DNA of 64,000 bases from Nostoc sp. PCC 7524 (GTDB lineage: Bacteria > Cyanobacteriota > Cyanobacteriia > Cyanobacteriales > Nostocaceae). The notes below the pieces were generated by a model. It was not told the DNA's origin and searched no databases. It was given only the letters and a program-made list of their open reading frames with translations. Shown here piece by piece: positions 44,130 to 53,307 of the stretch (its first letter is position 1; each line of letters begins with the position of its first letter). Position numbers and translations under genes: made by a program. The DNA is taken from positions 3,873,501 through 3,937,500 of the forward strand of contig NC_019684.1 of the NCBI RefSeq assembly GCF_000316645.1. The letters run 5' to 3'.

Positions 44130-45276
44130 ACTGAGAGACTATCGTATAGATGTATTTAATTATTTAATCACAATTAAGTATATGGCAATCATACAATAAT
44201 TATTACTCAGACAGGAGTTTAGGTATCGGTAGAACGACTTAAAAAAAAACAAACTATGTAAAGTAATGTAATGTAAAAAAATTGCATTTAGTTCGTAGTA
44301 AGGACTTAAGTCCTACGTTCGCGTAGCGTGTCATAGACAGAGGCTGCGCTTTCGTGGAGCGTCCCGCAGGGAAGAGGGTTTCCCCCATGTTGGCGTTAGC
44401 CTTCCCGCAGGGTGCAACTGCCGTGCATGGTTTCCCGTCATAAGCAAAGTGGCGAAGCCGGAGGGGGTTCCCCCCGTTGTAGCAAGTGGCGTGTGTAGGA
44501 GAGAAAAATTATTGACTATTGACTACCCCAACCAGCAATTTAGAATACTTGTATAGTATCCTGTTTAGGAAAACGTATTGTTAGAAATACACCATTTAGA
44601 ATACGTTTTTTCATCATTGACCAATTGCACAAAAACTTGCTATTTTTTGCTAGTGTCATTAGCTATGATTTTTGTTGGTAAATTTGTGTCAATAGTTTTA
44701 GGTAAATGTTATTCTAGAGTACCAAATTTAGCTGCAAAAATTGAATTTTGATGATATTTTGGGTAAAACATCTGCAAAAACACCCAATAAAGTCATCTAA
44801 GTTGCAGAAAATTTGAGCGCAGTTTGGCAAACTGAAATCTATCTGCAAAATCAGATTGTCTGACTCAGAACTTACGCGCTCAAACCCTCAACCCTTGATT
44901 CCCCCGTCTCTCTGTTGTTAATGGGGAACATCAAAATCTACCTTGTATCAGGGTTGAGGAATTTTTTGCATCAAAGTGTTATTAAGCTCAGGTTGCTACC
45001 AAAAATAATATCTGAGGGAGATAGATATTTAACATTATCAAATTTGCATCTCACCCTCCTAAGCTGCTTGTCAGCCAGCTGTGGAGCACTCTCAATAATC
45101 GTAGAGTGGACAATGCCAACGATGTAAAAATCAGGGCTTGAGGAAATTTTCAGCATTGCCCACCTGGCTTTGATTGCAATAAAAAAACTGGTGCAAGATG
45201 TAAAAATTCTTTTGTATTTATTTCACTTGCTTTTTTATTTTCATCAGCACAATTTCAGATAAACAGGCAAAAAACC
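44130..45276. other. 1.1-kb intergenic region with dispersed GC-rich repeat block
   Basis: No gene is supported. Bases about 44290-44510 form a GC-rich block (CCTACGTTCGCGTAGCGTG, GCGTCCCGCAGGG, GGTTTCCCCCATG, GCAAAGTGGCGAAGCCGG) of the dispersed Nostoc type, unlike the AT-rich surroundings. Farther on, CTCAACCCTTGAT near 44887 and ATCAGGGTTGAGG near 44948 form an imperfect stem around 48 bases. The rest is the leader of the devB-like gene; I found no clear NtcA box. Confidence 0.6.
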
Positions 45277-46701
45277 ATGTCAAGGGTGAGTGAGCAGCCA
45301 AGGTCAAGAGAGCAGCCACTGGAGCTAGAACAACCTAAGATTTGGTGGGGTCTTGCTGTCGCGTTACCAGTAGCAGTTGCGGCTGGGTTACTAGCTACAG
45401 CAAAATTCGAGCAAATCAGAAATAACCCAGCTGTCCCCATCAAACCTGTTGCTAGCAGTATTAGTGCTTTGGGACGTTTAGAACCACAAGGAGAAGTCAT
45501 TAGACTTTCAGCTCCTATGGGGGGATTACAATCAGCGTCACGAGTGAAGCAACTATTTGTGAAAGAGGGAGAACGCGTCAGGAAAGGTCAAGTGATTGCC
45601 ATTTTAGATAACCACGATACCCAACTAGCTGCTGTGGAGGAAGCAAAAGCAAAACTCCAAGAAGCCCGTGCTAGTTTGGCGCAAGTCAGAGTAGGTTCAC
45701 CAAGAGATATTCAAGCTCAAACAGCAGTTATTGCTCGCTTGCAAGCGCAATTACGTGGAGAAAGTGATGCTCAACAAGCGATGATTACGCGCATAGCGGC
45801 TCAATTAAGTGCAGAAAAAATTTCTCAACAAGCAACAGTCAATCGCTTAGAAGCTGAACTCAGAGGACAACAAGATAGTTTAAGGGCAACACTTGACAGA
45901 ATCAAAGCCGAGCAACGTAATGCTCAGGTTGATGCTGGACGCTATGATTTTCTCTATGGACAAGGTGCAATTTCGCAGCAAGAGCGAGATAGAAGGCGAC
46001 TAAGTGCGATTACAGCTAATCAGCAGGTAATTGAAACTCAAGCCACCCTCCGGCAAGCGGTAGCGATGTTAAGACAGCAAATAGCTGAGGCCAGAGCTAA
46101 CCAAGTCAAAACTTTAGCCAGCTTACAACAGCAGTTAGTAGAAGCTAGAGTTAACCGTGATAAAACCATAGCCACCTTGCAAAGACAAATCGAAGAAGAA
46201 AGAGCCAGACTCAAAAGACTGGTAGAAGTTAGTCCTACTGATGTGCAGATGGCGCAAGCTCAAGTGAGTAATGCGATCGCTAACGTTAGAAGAGCCGAAG
46301 CCGAACTAAAATTAAGCTATGTCCAAGCACCATCAGCTGGCGAAATTCTCAAAGTTCATACCAAATCAGGCGAAGCTATCAGTTCTCAAGGCATTGCTGA
46401 AATGGGTGAAACTGAGCAAATGATAGTGATTGCAGAAGTCCCTGAAGACAGCATTGGGAGAGTGCGTTTAGGTCAAAATGTCAGTGTCACCAGTGACAAC
46501 GGCGCTTTTAGCGGTGAGTTAAGGGGAACTGTCACCGAAGTTGGTAGAAAAATCGGTAAAAAAGACGTGCTAAATACAGACCCCGCAGCTGATGTTGATG
46601 CCAGAGTCGTTGAAGTACAAATCGCCTTGTCACCAGAAGATAGTCAAAAAGTTTCTGGTTTAACCTACGCCAAAGTCTTGGTCGAAATTAATAACCAATA
46701 A
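45277..46701 (+). CDS. devB: DevB-like ABC exporter membrane fusion protein
   Basis: The 474 residues carry an N-terminal membrane helix (WGLAVALPVAVAAGLLATAK, about 23-46), a lipoyl half-motif (APMGGLQSASRVKQLFVKEG), a very long coiled-coil hairpin (about 120-345) and the second lipoyl half (VQAPSAGEILKVHTKSGEAI). The DevB-type sequence SSISALGRLEPQGEVIRLSA is diagnostic. DevBCA exports heterocyst envelope glycolipids in Anabaena, but Nostocales carry several paralogues, so this set may export another lipid or polysaccharide. Confidence 0.88.
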   Translation: MSRVSEQPRSREQPLELEQPKIWWGLAVALPVAVAAGLLATAKFEQIRNNPAVPIKPVASSISALGRLEPQGEVIRLSAPMGGLQSASRVKQLFVKEGERVRKGQVIAILDNHDTQLAAVEEAKAKLQEARASLAQVRVGSPRDIQAQTAVIARLQAQLRGESDAQQAMITRIAAQLSAEKISQQATVNRLEAELRGQQDSLRATLDRIKAEQRNAQVDAGRYDFLYGQGAISQQERDRRRLSAITANQQVIETQATLRQAVAMLRQQIAEARANQVKTLASLQQQLVEARVNRDKTIATLQRQIEEERARLKRLVEVSPTDVQMAQAQVSNAIANVRRAEAELKLSYVQAPSAGEILKVHTKSGEAISSQGIAEMGETEQMIVIAEVPEDSIGRVRLGQNVSVTSDNGAFSGELRGTVTEVGRKIGKKDVLNTDPAADVDARVVEVQIALSPEDSQKVSGLTYAKVLVEINNQ

Positions 46702-46906
46702 AGCGAGGGAACAGTGAAGAGTAACTAATAACTCTTTCACTAATGACTAATAACTAATGACTATTGACTAATGACTAAGTAAGTCGGTGGGAAAAAACAC
46801 AACTATGTTAAGAAAAATAAACTAGGCTCAAACCCTCTTCCCTCCTGCCTCCTGCCTCCTGCCTCCTGCCTTGCCATAGCGATAATTTTTAACACTGAGC
46901 TACTTA
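46702..46906. repeat. Short tandem repeats between devB and devC
   Basis: TAATGACTAATAACTAATGAC-type heptamers at about 46730-46778 and CCTCCTGCCTCCTGCC units at about 46842-46872 fill the gap. Confidence 0.8.
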
Positions 46907-48085
46907 ATGAATGAATTACTAACAACAATCACCCGAAAAAAAATCCCTCTTGCCTGGCTACAATTAACACGAGAAAAAACTCGTTTAGCTGTAGCTTTAG
47001 CAGGAATTGCTTTTGCTGATATCCTGATGTTTATGCAGCTTGGTTTCCGGGATGCTCTCTACTATAGTAATGTCCGGTTACATAGCAGCTTACAGGGTGA
47101 TATTGTCTTACTTAACCGTCAATCTAATGCTGTATTGGCAATGAAAGGCTTTTCACAACGACGGTTGTACAAAGCTTTAGAATTACCATCAGTACAATCT
47201 GTACATCCTATCTATTTAGATTACTCGGTTTGGAAAAATCCTGATACTGGTAAAACTAGAAGCATTCTGGTATTTGGCATTAACCCAGAAACAAACGTCT
47301 TCAATTTGCCCGGAGTGCAAGAAAATTTAGATAAGCTCAAACTTCCAGATACGGTGCTATTTGACCGTTCTTCCCGACAGGAATATGGCCCTATTGCTAA
47401 ATATTTTGAGCAAGGGAAAGATGTCACAGCCGAAGTACGTAGGCGACGGGTGAGGGTTGGCGGGCTATTTACTTTGGGTGCCTCCTTTGGAGCAGATGGT
47501 AATTTAATTACCAGCGATGTTAACTTTCTGAGGCTATTTCTGAATCGGCAAAAAGGATTAATTGATATTGGTTTAATTAGATTAAAACCAGGATATAATG
47601 CCAATACTGTTGCTCAAGAGTTACGGAACTATTTACCCCAAGATATTAATGTTTTAACTAAACAGGAATTTATTGATTTTGAGCGTAATTATTGGGCAAG
47701 TAGTACAGCAATTGGTTTTATTTTCACTTTAGGTACAATCATGGGTTTTATTGTTGGTACCGTGATTGTTTATCAAATTCTCTACACAGAAGTTGCTGAT
47801 CATTTATCTGAATATGCCACTTTGAAAGCCATAGGATACACCCATAAATATCTGTTATCAGTTATTCTACAAGAAGCGTTAATATTAGCTTTTCTAGGTT
47901 ATATTCCCGGATGGGCTTTTTCACTGTTAATGTATCAAACTGCTAGAGATGCTACACTGCTACCTGTTTTTATGAGCTTTGAACGTGCTATTACAGTGTT
48001 GATTTTAACATTTATTATGTGCGTTGTTTCTGGCACAATTGCTGTGAGAAAATTACGTTCTGCTGACCCAGCAGATATTTTTTAA
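46907..48085 (+). CDS. devC: DevC-like ABC exporter permease
   Basis: This 392-residue MacB/FtsX-type permease has a first membrane helix (RLAVALAGIAFADILMFMQL), a periplasmic domain of about 220 residues, and three C-terminal helices (IGFIFTLGTIMGFIVGTVIV, YLLSVILQEALILAFLGYIP, VLILTFIMCVVSGTIAV). The family phrase LAWLQLTREKTRLAVALAGI is present (here starting IPLAWLQL). It forms a tripartite exporter with the flanking DevB- and DevA-like proteins. Confidence 0.9.
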   Translation: MNELLTTITRKKIPLAWLQLTREKTRLAVALAGIAFADILMFMQLGFRDALYYSNVRLHSSLQGDIVLLNRQSNAVLAMKGFSQRRLYKALELPSVQSVHPIYLDYSVWKNPDTGKTRSILVFGINPETNVFNLPGVQENLDKLKLPDTVLFDRSSRQEYGPIAKYFEQGKDVTAEVRRRRVRVGGLFTLGASFGADGNLITSDVNFLRLFLNRQKGLIDIGLIRLKPGYNANTVAQELRNYLPQDINVLTKQEFIDFERNYWASSTAIGFIFTLGTIMGFIVGTVIVYQILYTEVADHLSEYATLKAIGYTHKYLLSVILQEALILAFLGYIPGWAFSLLMYQTARDATLLPVFMSFERAITVLILTFIMCVVSGTIAVRKLRSADPADIF

Positions 48086-48241
48086 TGTCTTGAAAACAGA
48101 GGAAATAAATTATAAATTGAATATTAATCAATAATTGAATTTGATTGAGAGAATTTATAATTTAGTAATAATAAACTTTCATTCCTTCACTGCACCACAG
48201 TTCCGTCTCGGAACTAATCACTCCTAGCAAACTAATTAATC

Positions 48242-48976
48242 ATGAGACAAGAACCTGTAATTGCCATTAGTAATCTCAATCATTACTATGGCAGAGGCGC
48301 ACTCAGAAGGCAGATTTTATTTGACATTAACCTAGAAATTTATCCAGGGGAAATTGTGATTATGACGGGGCCTTCAGGTTCAGGTAAAACCACATTACTG
48401 AGTTTGATTGGTGGTTTACGCTCTGTGCAAGAGGGTAGTCTAAAATTTTTAGGCGTAGAATTATTTGGTGCAAGTCAAAGTCAGCTGGTACAAATTCGGC
48501 GCAGCATTGGCTATATTTTTCAGGCTCACAACTTGCTAGGGTTTTTAACAGCTAGACAAAATGTGCAAATGGCGGTGGAATTAAACGATTATGTTTCCCA
48601 ACAGGACGCGATCGCTAACGCCGAAGCTATGCTCAAAGCTGTAGGATTAGAAAACCGGGTTGATTACTATCCAGATAATATGTCTGGTGGACAAAAACAA
48701 AGAATTGCGATCGCTCGCGCCCTAGTCAACAATCCCCCACTGGTGCTAGCCGACGAACCAACAGCCGCCTTAGATAAACAATCAGGACGGGATGTGGTAG
48801 AAATCATGCAGCGTCTAGCCAAAGATCAGGGAACATCCATTTTGCTAGTAACACACGACAACCGGATTCTAGACATAGCTGATCGCATCGTCGAAATGGA
48901 AGATGGACTTCTTGCCCGTGATTCCCAAAGTGTAGTGATCAGTTACGATTCGGGAGCATGGAGCGAAAAACCATAA
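48242..48976 (+). CDS. devA: DevA-like ABC exporter ATPase
   Basis: This 244-residue ABC ATPase has Walker A GPSGSGKTTLLSL (about 44-50), Q-loop IFQAHNLLGFL, signature MSGGQKQRIAIARAL, Walker B PLVLADEPTAALD and H-loop LLVTHDNRI. The LNHYYGRGALRRQILFDIN start is typical of DevA. The gene follows devC by 156 bp, looser than a tight operon. ATP hydrolysis drives the exporter. Confidence 0.93.
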   Translation: MRQEPVIAISNLNHYYGRGALRRQILFDINLEIYPGEIVIMTGPSGSGKTTLLSLIGGLRSVQEGSLKFLGVELFGASQSQLVQIRRSIGYIFQAHNLLGFLTARQNVQMAVELNDYVSQQDAIANAEAMLKAVGLENRVDYYPDNMSGGQKQRIAIARALVNNPPLVLADEPTAALDKQSGRDVVEIMQRLAKDQGTSILLVTHDNRILDIADRIVEMEDGLLARDSQSVVISYDSGAWSEKP

Positions 48977-49045
48977 ATCAGGGAGTGGGGAGTGGGGAGT
49001 GGGGATGTGAATTAGATTTGGTATGGCTACACCCTGAAAGCAAAG

Positions 49046-49858
49046 TTACCTACCTGATTGTTTGACTCCAGACTCCTTCTGTGGTGTTGATGAATTTTGT
49101 TGGCGTTGGGTGCGAAAAGTCACATTTACACCATCATTGGATTGCTCCAACACCAGTAATGGTGTTGGTTTTGCTTTTTGATCCCAGTGCATATGAGCAA
49201 TTCTTCCTTGAATGGTTGGTTGCCAATTACTCTCTTCGTCTACTGGACTAAGATAGGTTTCAACACAGTCAATAATTTGGCTAATAGTGGTAGAAGTGGC
49301 TTGTGTCGGTAACTTCATTAACCGAATTTGAATGCGAAACAGCACTCGTTTAGCTATGTTTGGCGGAGTACCTGATTCATATTCAACATCAAAAATTTCA
49401 TCTACCTGTCTTCCCGCACTATTGGCAATTCCCACTGTTCCCTGCTGTGACTGATTGGGGCGTAAAGCTTGGGAAATTTTATCTTTAACTCTGATTTTAA
49501 TTTGATTAACGATCGCAAAATGAAACACATCCTCAGACATCCGCATCCGTAGATAATCTAGGTTAAAGTCCCGCGAATTCACCAAATCGGGATTAGTTTC
49601 CATCTTGCGAATTGTTTCTAGTGCTAGTTTAAATTTTTTCTCTAATTCTTTAGCGCGGAATTGTTCAAATTTGATTTTTTTCTCCAGTTTAGTGACTTGG
49701 AGCTTACCAAAAATCATCAAAGCAACCAATGCTACAAATAAGCCTCCAGAAGTCATCATTAAAACTGGTGGAATTTGAGTATCATTGGCTGACGCTTGCT
49801 GTGTCACCTTTTTCGTTTTTGAGGTTTGGGTTTGGGCAAAGAATATTGGAGTTAGCAT
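49046..49858 (-). CDS. Membrane-anchored coiled-coil protein of unknown function
   Basis: This 270-residue protein has a short N-terminal arm, one transmembrane helix at about 33-51 (MMTSGGLFVALVALMIFGKL), a coiled coil (LEKKIKFEQFRAKELEKKFK, about 56-85) and a beta/alpha C-terminal domain (DVFHFAIVNQIKIRVKDKIS, RVLFRIQIRLMKLP). I do not recognise the family beyond its look of a conserved cyanobacterial hypothetical. It is convergent with devA. Confidence 0.65.
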   Translation of the reverse strand: MLTPIFFAQTQTSKTKKVTQQASANDTQIPPVLMMTSGGLFVALVALMIFGKLQVTKLEKKIKFEQFRAKELEKKFKLALETIRKMETNPDLVNSRDFNLDYLRMRMSEDVFHFAIVNQIKIRVKDKISQALRPNQSQQGTVGIANSAGRQVDEIFDVEYESGTPPNIAKRVLFRIQIRLMKLPTQATSTTISQIIDCVETYLSPVDEESNWQPTIQGRIAHMHWDQKAKPTPLLVLEQSNDGVNVTFRTQRQQNSSTPQKESGVKQSGR

Positions 49859-49963
49859 AGGTAGTCAACAAAAACACTGGACTAATTATTTTTAGGATGC
49901 CCAGATTTAGGCTGTCACCTTACTGTATGATTGGTATTTTTTACAGCTTTTGACAAGCCGCAT

Positions 49964-50776
49964 ATGTACATAAACCCAAATGATGCTATTGGGCATCCTC
50001 AAAGTCTCAGACCACTAGCAAAAGATAGCTCTGCCGCCTTGGGTAATATTCGCCTGATCGCCACAGATATGGATGGTACACTGACACGTCAGGGAAAATT
50101 TTCTACAGGGTTACTCCAAGCTTTAGAAGATTTACAAGCAGCTGGGATTAAAGTCATCATTGTTACCGGACGTTCTGCTGGTTGGATGAACGGACTCAAT
50201 AGCCTGATGCCCGTTGCAGGTGCAATAGCAGAAAATGGTGGTTTATTCTATCCCTCTGGAAGTGAACAAACTTTAGTATTAACACCAATTCCGGATTTCC
50301 CAGCCCATCGTCAGCACTTAGCCTTAGCTTTTGAGCAATTAAAACGCAAATTTCCCCAAATCCAAGAATCAGCCGATAATCGTTTTCGCATCACCGATTG
50401 GACATTTGATGTAGCTTCCTTGAGTCTGGATGAACTGCAAATGATGGGTAATCTTTGTCAACAAATGGGCTGGGGATTTACTTACAGTAACGTTCAGTGT
50501 CACATTAAACCCCAAGGACAAGAAAAAGCCATTGGTTTATTAAAAGTTTTACAAGAATACTTTCCAGAATATGCACTAGAACAAATTGTGACTGTTGGTG
50601 ATAGTCCCAATGATCAAAGTTTATTTAATCAGCGTGATTTTCCGATTTCTGTAGGCGTGGCAAATGTCGTGAAATATGCTAATCAATTACAACATCAGCC
50701 TACTTACATTACCTCTGCGGCTGAGGGAGAAGGATTTTGTGAGTTGTCTAGATATATTTTAACAAATTTCGCGTAA
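49964..50776 (+). CDS. HAD-superfamily phosphatase (Cof-like)
   Basis: I take the ATG at 49964 (MYINPNDAIGHPQS); an upstream TTG at 49931 would add 11 residues. The 270 residues contain HAD motif I IATDMDGTLT (nucleophile and acid Asp), motif II IVTGRSAGW, a Cof-type C2 cap, and motifs III and IV in KAIGLLKVL.. and VTVGDSPNDQSLF. The family includes sugar phosphatases; the substrate is unknown. It is divergent from the coiled-coil gene. Confidence 0.88.
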   Translation: MYINPNDAIGHPQSLRPLAKDSSAALGNIRLIATDMDGTLTRQGKFSTGLLQALEDLQAAGIKVIIVTGRSAGWMNGLNSLMPVAGAIAENGGLFYPSGSEQTLVLTPIPDFPAHRQHLALAFEQLKRKFPQIQESADNRFRITDWTFDVASLSLDELQMMGNLCQQMGWGFTYSNVQCHIKPQGQEKAIGLLKVLQEYFPEYALEQIVTVGDSPNDQSLFNQRDFPISVGVANVVKYANQLQHQPTYITSAAEGEGFCELSRYILTNFA

Positions 50777-51023
50777 TTCCCCTTCCGGGAGCGTTGCAGC
50801 CAGGGGTAGTTCATAAGGCAGAAGTTAGGAAGTAGGGGAGACAGGGGAGACAAACTAATGACTATTACCCAATCCCCAATCCCCAACCTCGACATCTGTC
50901 ATGAGTGAAGGTTGCCATTTATGTCTTTTGCAAGGTTAATCTCCGCAGTTAATTTCTTAAATTTTGTTAAGCAGGTGTTAGTAATCACTCTGGCAACTGC
51001 TCAACAGTAATCGGAGAAAAGTT
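50777..51023. other. Intergenic region with short repeats
   Basis: About 250 bp contain G/A-rich (AGTAGGGGAGACAGGGGAGAC) and CCCAATCCCC repeats. An AT-rich leader before the carotenoid-protein gene follows. No gene is seen. The segment GGAGAAAAGTT directly before 51024 gives a plausible ribosome-binding site. Confidence 0.55.
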
Positions 51024-51482
51024 ATGACTTACACTACCAACGAACAAGCAAGACAATCAGTAGAACAATTCCGTCGCTTTGATGCTGATACACAGTTAGG
51101 CTTGTTGTGGTATGGCTATTTAGACATCAAAGATTCCTTAAGCCCAACAACGAACCAGTCATCTGTAACCAGTCCTGCAAATGCTTTTTTTGATCAAGTG
51201 CAAGCATTGCCCCAAGAACAACAACTGCAAGCACAACGTGATATCGTTGCTTGTGCAGATACCGAGATTAGTCATGCCTATAGAGCTTTGAGTTCTAGTG
51301 CCAAGCTAGAGTTATGGCTGAAGCTGGCACAAGGGATGGAAAACGGCACGATTATTGGTGTTCCTGATGACTATGAATTGCCATCTCAAACAGACAACTT
51401 TGTTAATACAGTGAAGGGATGGGATTTTAACCAACGGGTTGACTTTTTACGTAGTGCGGTAGATGAGATGGGCGCTAAGTAA
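51024..51482 (+). CDS. Helical carotenoid protein (OCP N-terminal domain homologue)
   Basis: This 152-residue stand-alone homologue of the orange carotenoid protein N-terminal domain has VEQFRRFDADTQLGLLWYGY, LPQEQQLQAQRDIVACADTE, YRALSSSAKLELWLKLAQGM and WDFNQRVDFLRSAVDEMGAK. HCPs bind a ketocarotenoid such as canthaxanthin and quench singlet oxygen or phycobilisomes. The C-terminal NTF2-like domain is absent, as expected for this class. Which of the several HCP clades it belongs to cannot be told without alignment. Confidence 0.92.
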   Translation: MTYTTNEQARQSVEQFRRFDADTQLGLLWYGYLDIKDSLSPTTNQSSVTSPANAFFDQVQALPQEQQLQAQRDIVACADTEISHAYRALSSSAKLELWLKLAQGMENGTIIGVPDDYELPSQTDNFVNTVKGWDFNQRVDFLRSAVDEMGAK

Positions 51483-51771
51483 ATAGTGTAATCGGTGAGC
51501 CAATTTGTAGTGTGAGACAGTGTAGTATTGGTGGTTCCCCAAAAGAGGAGCTACCGAAAATAGCGGCGTTTTAGAAAAGGCGTTCTCCTAGGGTAGCGAT
51601 CGCATATACTTTGTGATTGCTTCTCTTTTTTAGATTACCGAAATGCCGATGTAATGTATAGAGATGTTTCACAAATGTGTCTGCTTGATTTACTTAGTCA
51701 AAACCCCTCTAAAATAAAAAGACAATTCTCTGCGAATTAATTACTAAACTTGCTTGTATCGGGGGGTACTA
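51483..51771. other. Intergenic region before the PRK-like gene
   Basis: About 290 bp are without a coding frame, including a HIP1 octamer at 51596-51603. GGGGGGT at 51761-51767 is the ribosome-binding site for the next start. No other element was identified. Confidence 0.5.
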
Positions 51772-52710
51772 ATGAGCCGTCCAATCATTCTTGGTATTGT
51801 TGGTGATAGTGCTGCTGGCAAAACCACACTGACTAGAGGAATTGCTCAGGTACTTGGCCCAGAAAATGTCACGCTTATCTGTACAGATGACTATCACCGT
51901 TACGATCGCAAGCAACGTGCAGAAATTGGGATCACAGCTCTCCACCCCGATTGTAACTATTTAGATATTATGCAGCAGCACCTATCGCTGCTACGTACAG
52001 GACAGTCAATTCTCAAACCAGTTTATAGCCACAAAACTGGAACTTTTGAGCCACCACAGTACATTAAACCGAATAAATTTGTGATTATCGAAGGCTTGCT
52101 GGGTTATTCTACTCGCGCTGCCCGTGAATGTTACGATGTCAGAGTTTACCTTGCTCCTCCGGAAGAGTTGCGTGCCAAGTGGAAGGTGAAACGGGATACT
52201 CAAAAACGTGGCTATACTCCAGAACAAGTATTAGCAGAATTAGAAAAACGAGAACCAGATTCAGAACAGTTTATTCGTCCCCAAAGACAATGGTCTGATA
52301 TAGTGGTGAGTTTCTATCCCCCTGATGGCGCAGATGATGAAACCAACGGACACCTCAACGTGCGTTTGGTATTACGTCCTACCATTCCCCACCCAGATTT
52401 TACACCGATTATCAATGTAACAAATGGTGATTCTGGGTCAGCGATTCGCCTAGGATTAGATCGGGATATGAGTAAACCCGTTGATGTGTTAGAAGTTGAC
52501 GGTCATGCTACCTTAGAACAGGTGAACAAGCTAGAACATATTATCTGTTCTGATATGCCTCACTTAAGAGCGGTATGCGATCGCGATAGCAACCCAGAAA
52601 TTGGTAAAGTCGCCGGCACAACTGGGGAAACACTGCAAAGTCACCCCTTGGCACTGACACAATTAATTATTACTTACCATATGCTCAAGGCAACGCAGAT
52701 GTATCAGTAG
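51772..52710 (+). CDS. Phosphoribulokinase-family kinase lacking one regulatory Cys
   Basis: The ATG at 51772 follows GGGGGGT; the upstream in-frame start (51754) lacks a site. The 312 residues contain P-loop GDSAAGKTTL (residues 11-20), ICTDDYHRYDRKQRAEIGIT, FVIIEGLLGYST and SDIVVSFYPP. In Calvin-cycle PRK the loop reads GDSGCGKST and its Cys is one half of the thioredoxin-regulated pair; here that position is Ala, while Cys in LICTDDYH is kept. So redox control by that disulphide is not possible. It may be the second, non-photosynthetic PRK paralogue of cyanobacteria; activity on Ru5P is uncertain. Confidence 0.8.
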   Translation: MSRPIILGIVGDSAAGKTTLTRGIAQVLGPENVTLICTDDYHRYDRKQRAEIGITALHPDCNYLDIMQQHLSLLRTGQSILKPVYSHKTGTFEPPQYIKPNKFVIIEGLLGYSTRAARECYDVRVYLAPPEELRAKWKVKRDTQKRGYTPEQVLAELEKREPDSEQFIRPQRQWSDIVVSFYPPDGADDETNGHLNVRLVLRPTIPHPDFTPIINVTNGDSGSAIRLGLDRDMSKPVDVLEVDGHATLEQVNKLEHIICSDMPHLRAVCDRDSNPEIGKVAGTTGETLQSHPLALTQLIITYHMLKATQMYQ

Positions 52711-52891
52711 GGCTTGAGCAGTAGGGGTTTTGCATTGCTAAACCGATTAGCGGTGAAACAATTTGGTGTGAGTATCAAGAATCTGATTACTTTGCCTATG
52801 CGAGAAATTGGTTTACCTGCTAAACGTCCTCCTTATTTAATGCCTTGTCTTGATATTGCTATGTCTCCTTCCCAATGTAATGCCCTACATT
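52711..52891. other. Intergenic region, possible degraded coding remnant
   Basis: A frame from GTG at about 52753 would read VKQFGVSIKNLITLPMREIG to a stop in the repeats (about 52900), with no recognised family and no ribosome-binding site. It is more likely a remnant than a gene. Confidence 0.3.
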
Positions 52892-53193
52892 AGCAATGTA
52901 TCCCTCTGCATTAACAATGTATCGCCATACATTAGCAATGTATCTCTTTGCACTAACAATGTATCGCCATACATTAGCAATGTATCTCTCTGCACTAACA
53001 ATGTATCGCCATACATTAGCAATGTATCTCTTTGCACTAACAATGTATCGCCATACATTAGACATCTCCAAAAAAGAATGTAGAGACGTTCCATGGAACG
53101 TCTCTACAAGGTTTCTGGAAAACGCATATTTAATTTCTGGAGATGTCTATTAGCAATGTATCTCTGTGCATTAACAATGTATCGCCATACATG
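52892..53193 (+). repeat. 42-bp tandem repeat array, five units, interrupted by a MITE
   Basis: Units start AGCAATGTATC and end CGCCATACATT. They occupy 52892-52933, 52934-52975, 52976-53017, 53018-53059 and, after the MITE, 53152-53193. Units differ by one to three bases. Because 42 is divisible by three the array is open in several frames on both strands, so apparent small proteins here are artefacts. No spacers separate the units. Confidence 0.9.
53060..53148. mobile_element. 89-bp MITE inserted in the tandem array
   Basis: Terminal inverted repeats AGACATCTCCA (53060-53070) and TGGAGATGTCT (53138-53148) flank a perfect 28-bp palindrome at 53080-53107 (left arm GTAGAGACGTTCCA). ATT at 53057-53059 and 53149-53151 is a probable target duplication (ATTA is also possible). 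Removing 53060-53151 joins two units exactly in register. No transposase gene is inside. Confidence 0.88.
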
Positions 53194-53307
53194 AGCATGA
53201 ATCAATTCAAAATTTAAAATACCCTACGGGTTTGCGTAGCGTTCTCGTTCGCGGAGCGTCCTGAAGGAAAGAGTAGGCAAGCCTACAAAATTCAAAATAA
53301 CAAAAAC

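Noticed and set aside
44915..45127. 70-codon ORF in the long gap before devB
   Set aside because: No ribosome-binding site, no recognisable content, and it lies across repeat sequence with an antisense ORF of equal size.
52850..53153. Several overlapping small ORFs on both strands through the tandem repeat, encoding a 14-residue repeat
   Set aside because: The 42-bp unit has no stop in several frames, so any array of it is open on both strands. No ribosome-binding site or recognisable protein.
52892..53193. CRISPR array
   Set aside because: Units are directly contiguous without variable spacers, and no cas genes are nearby.
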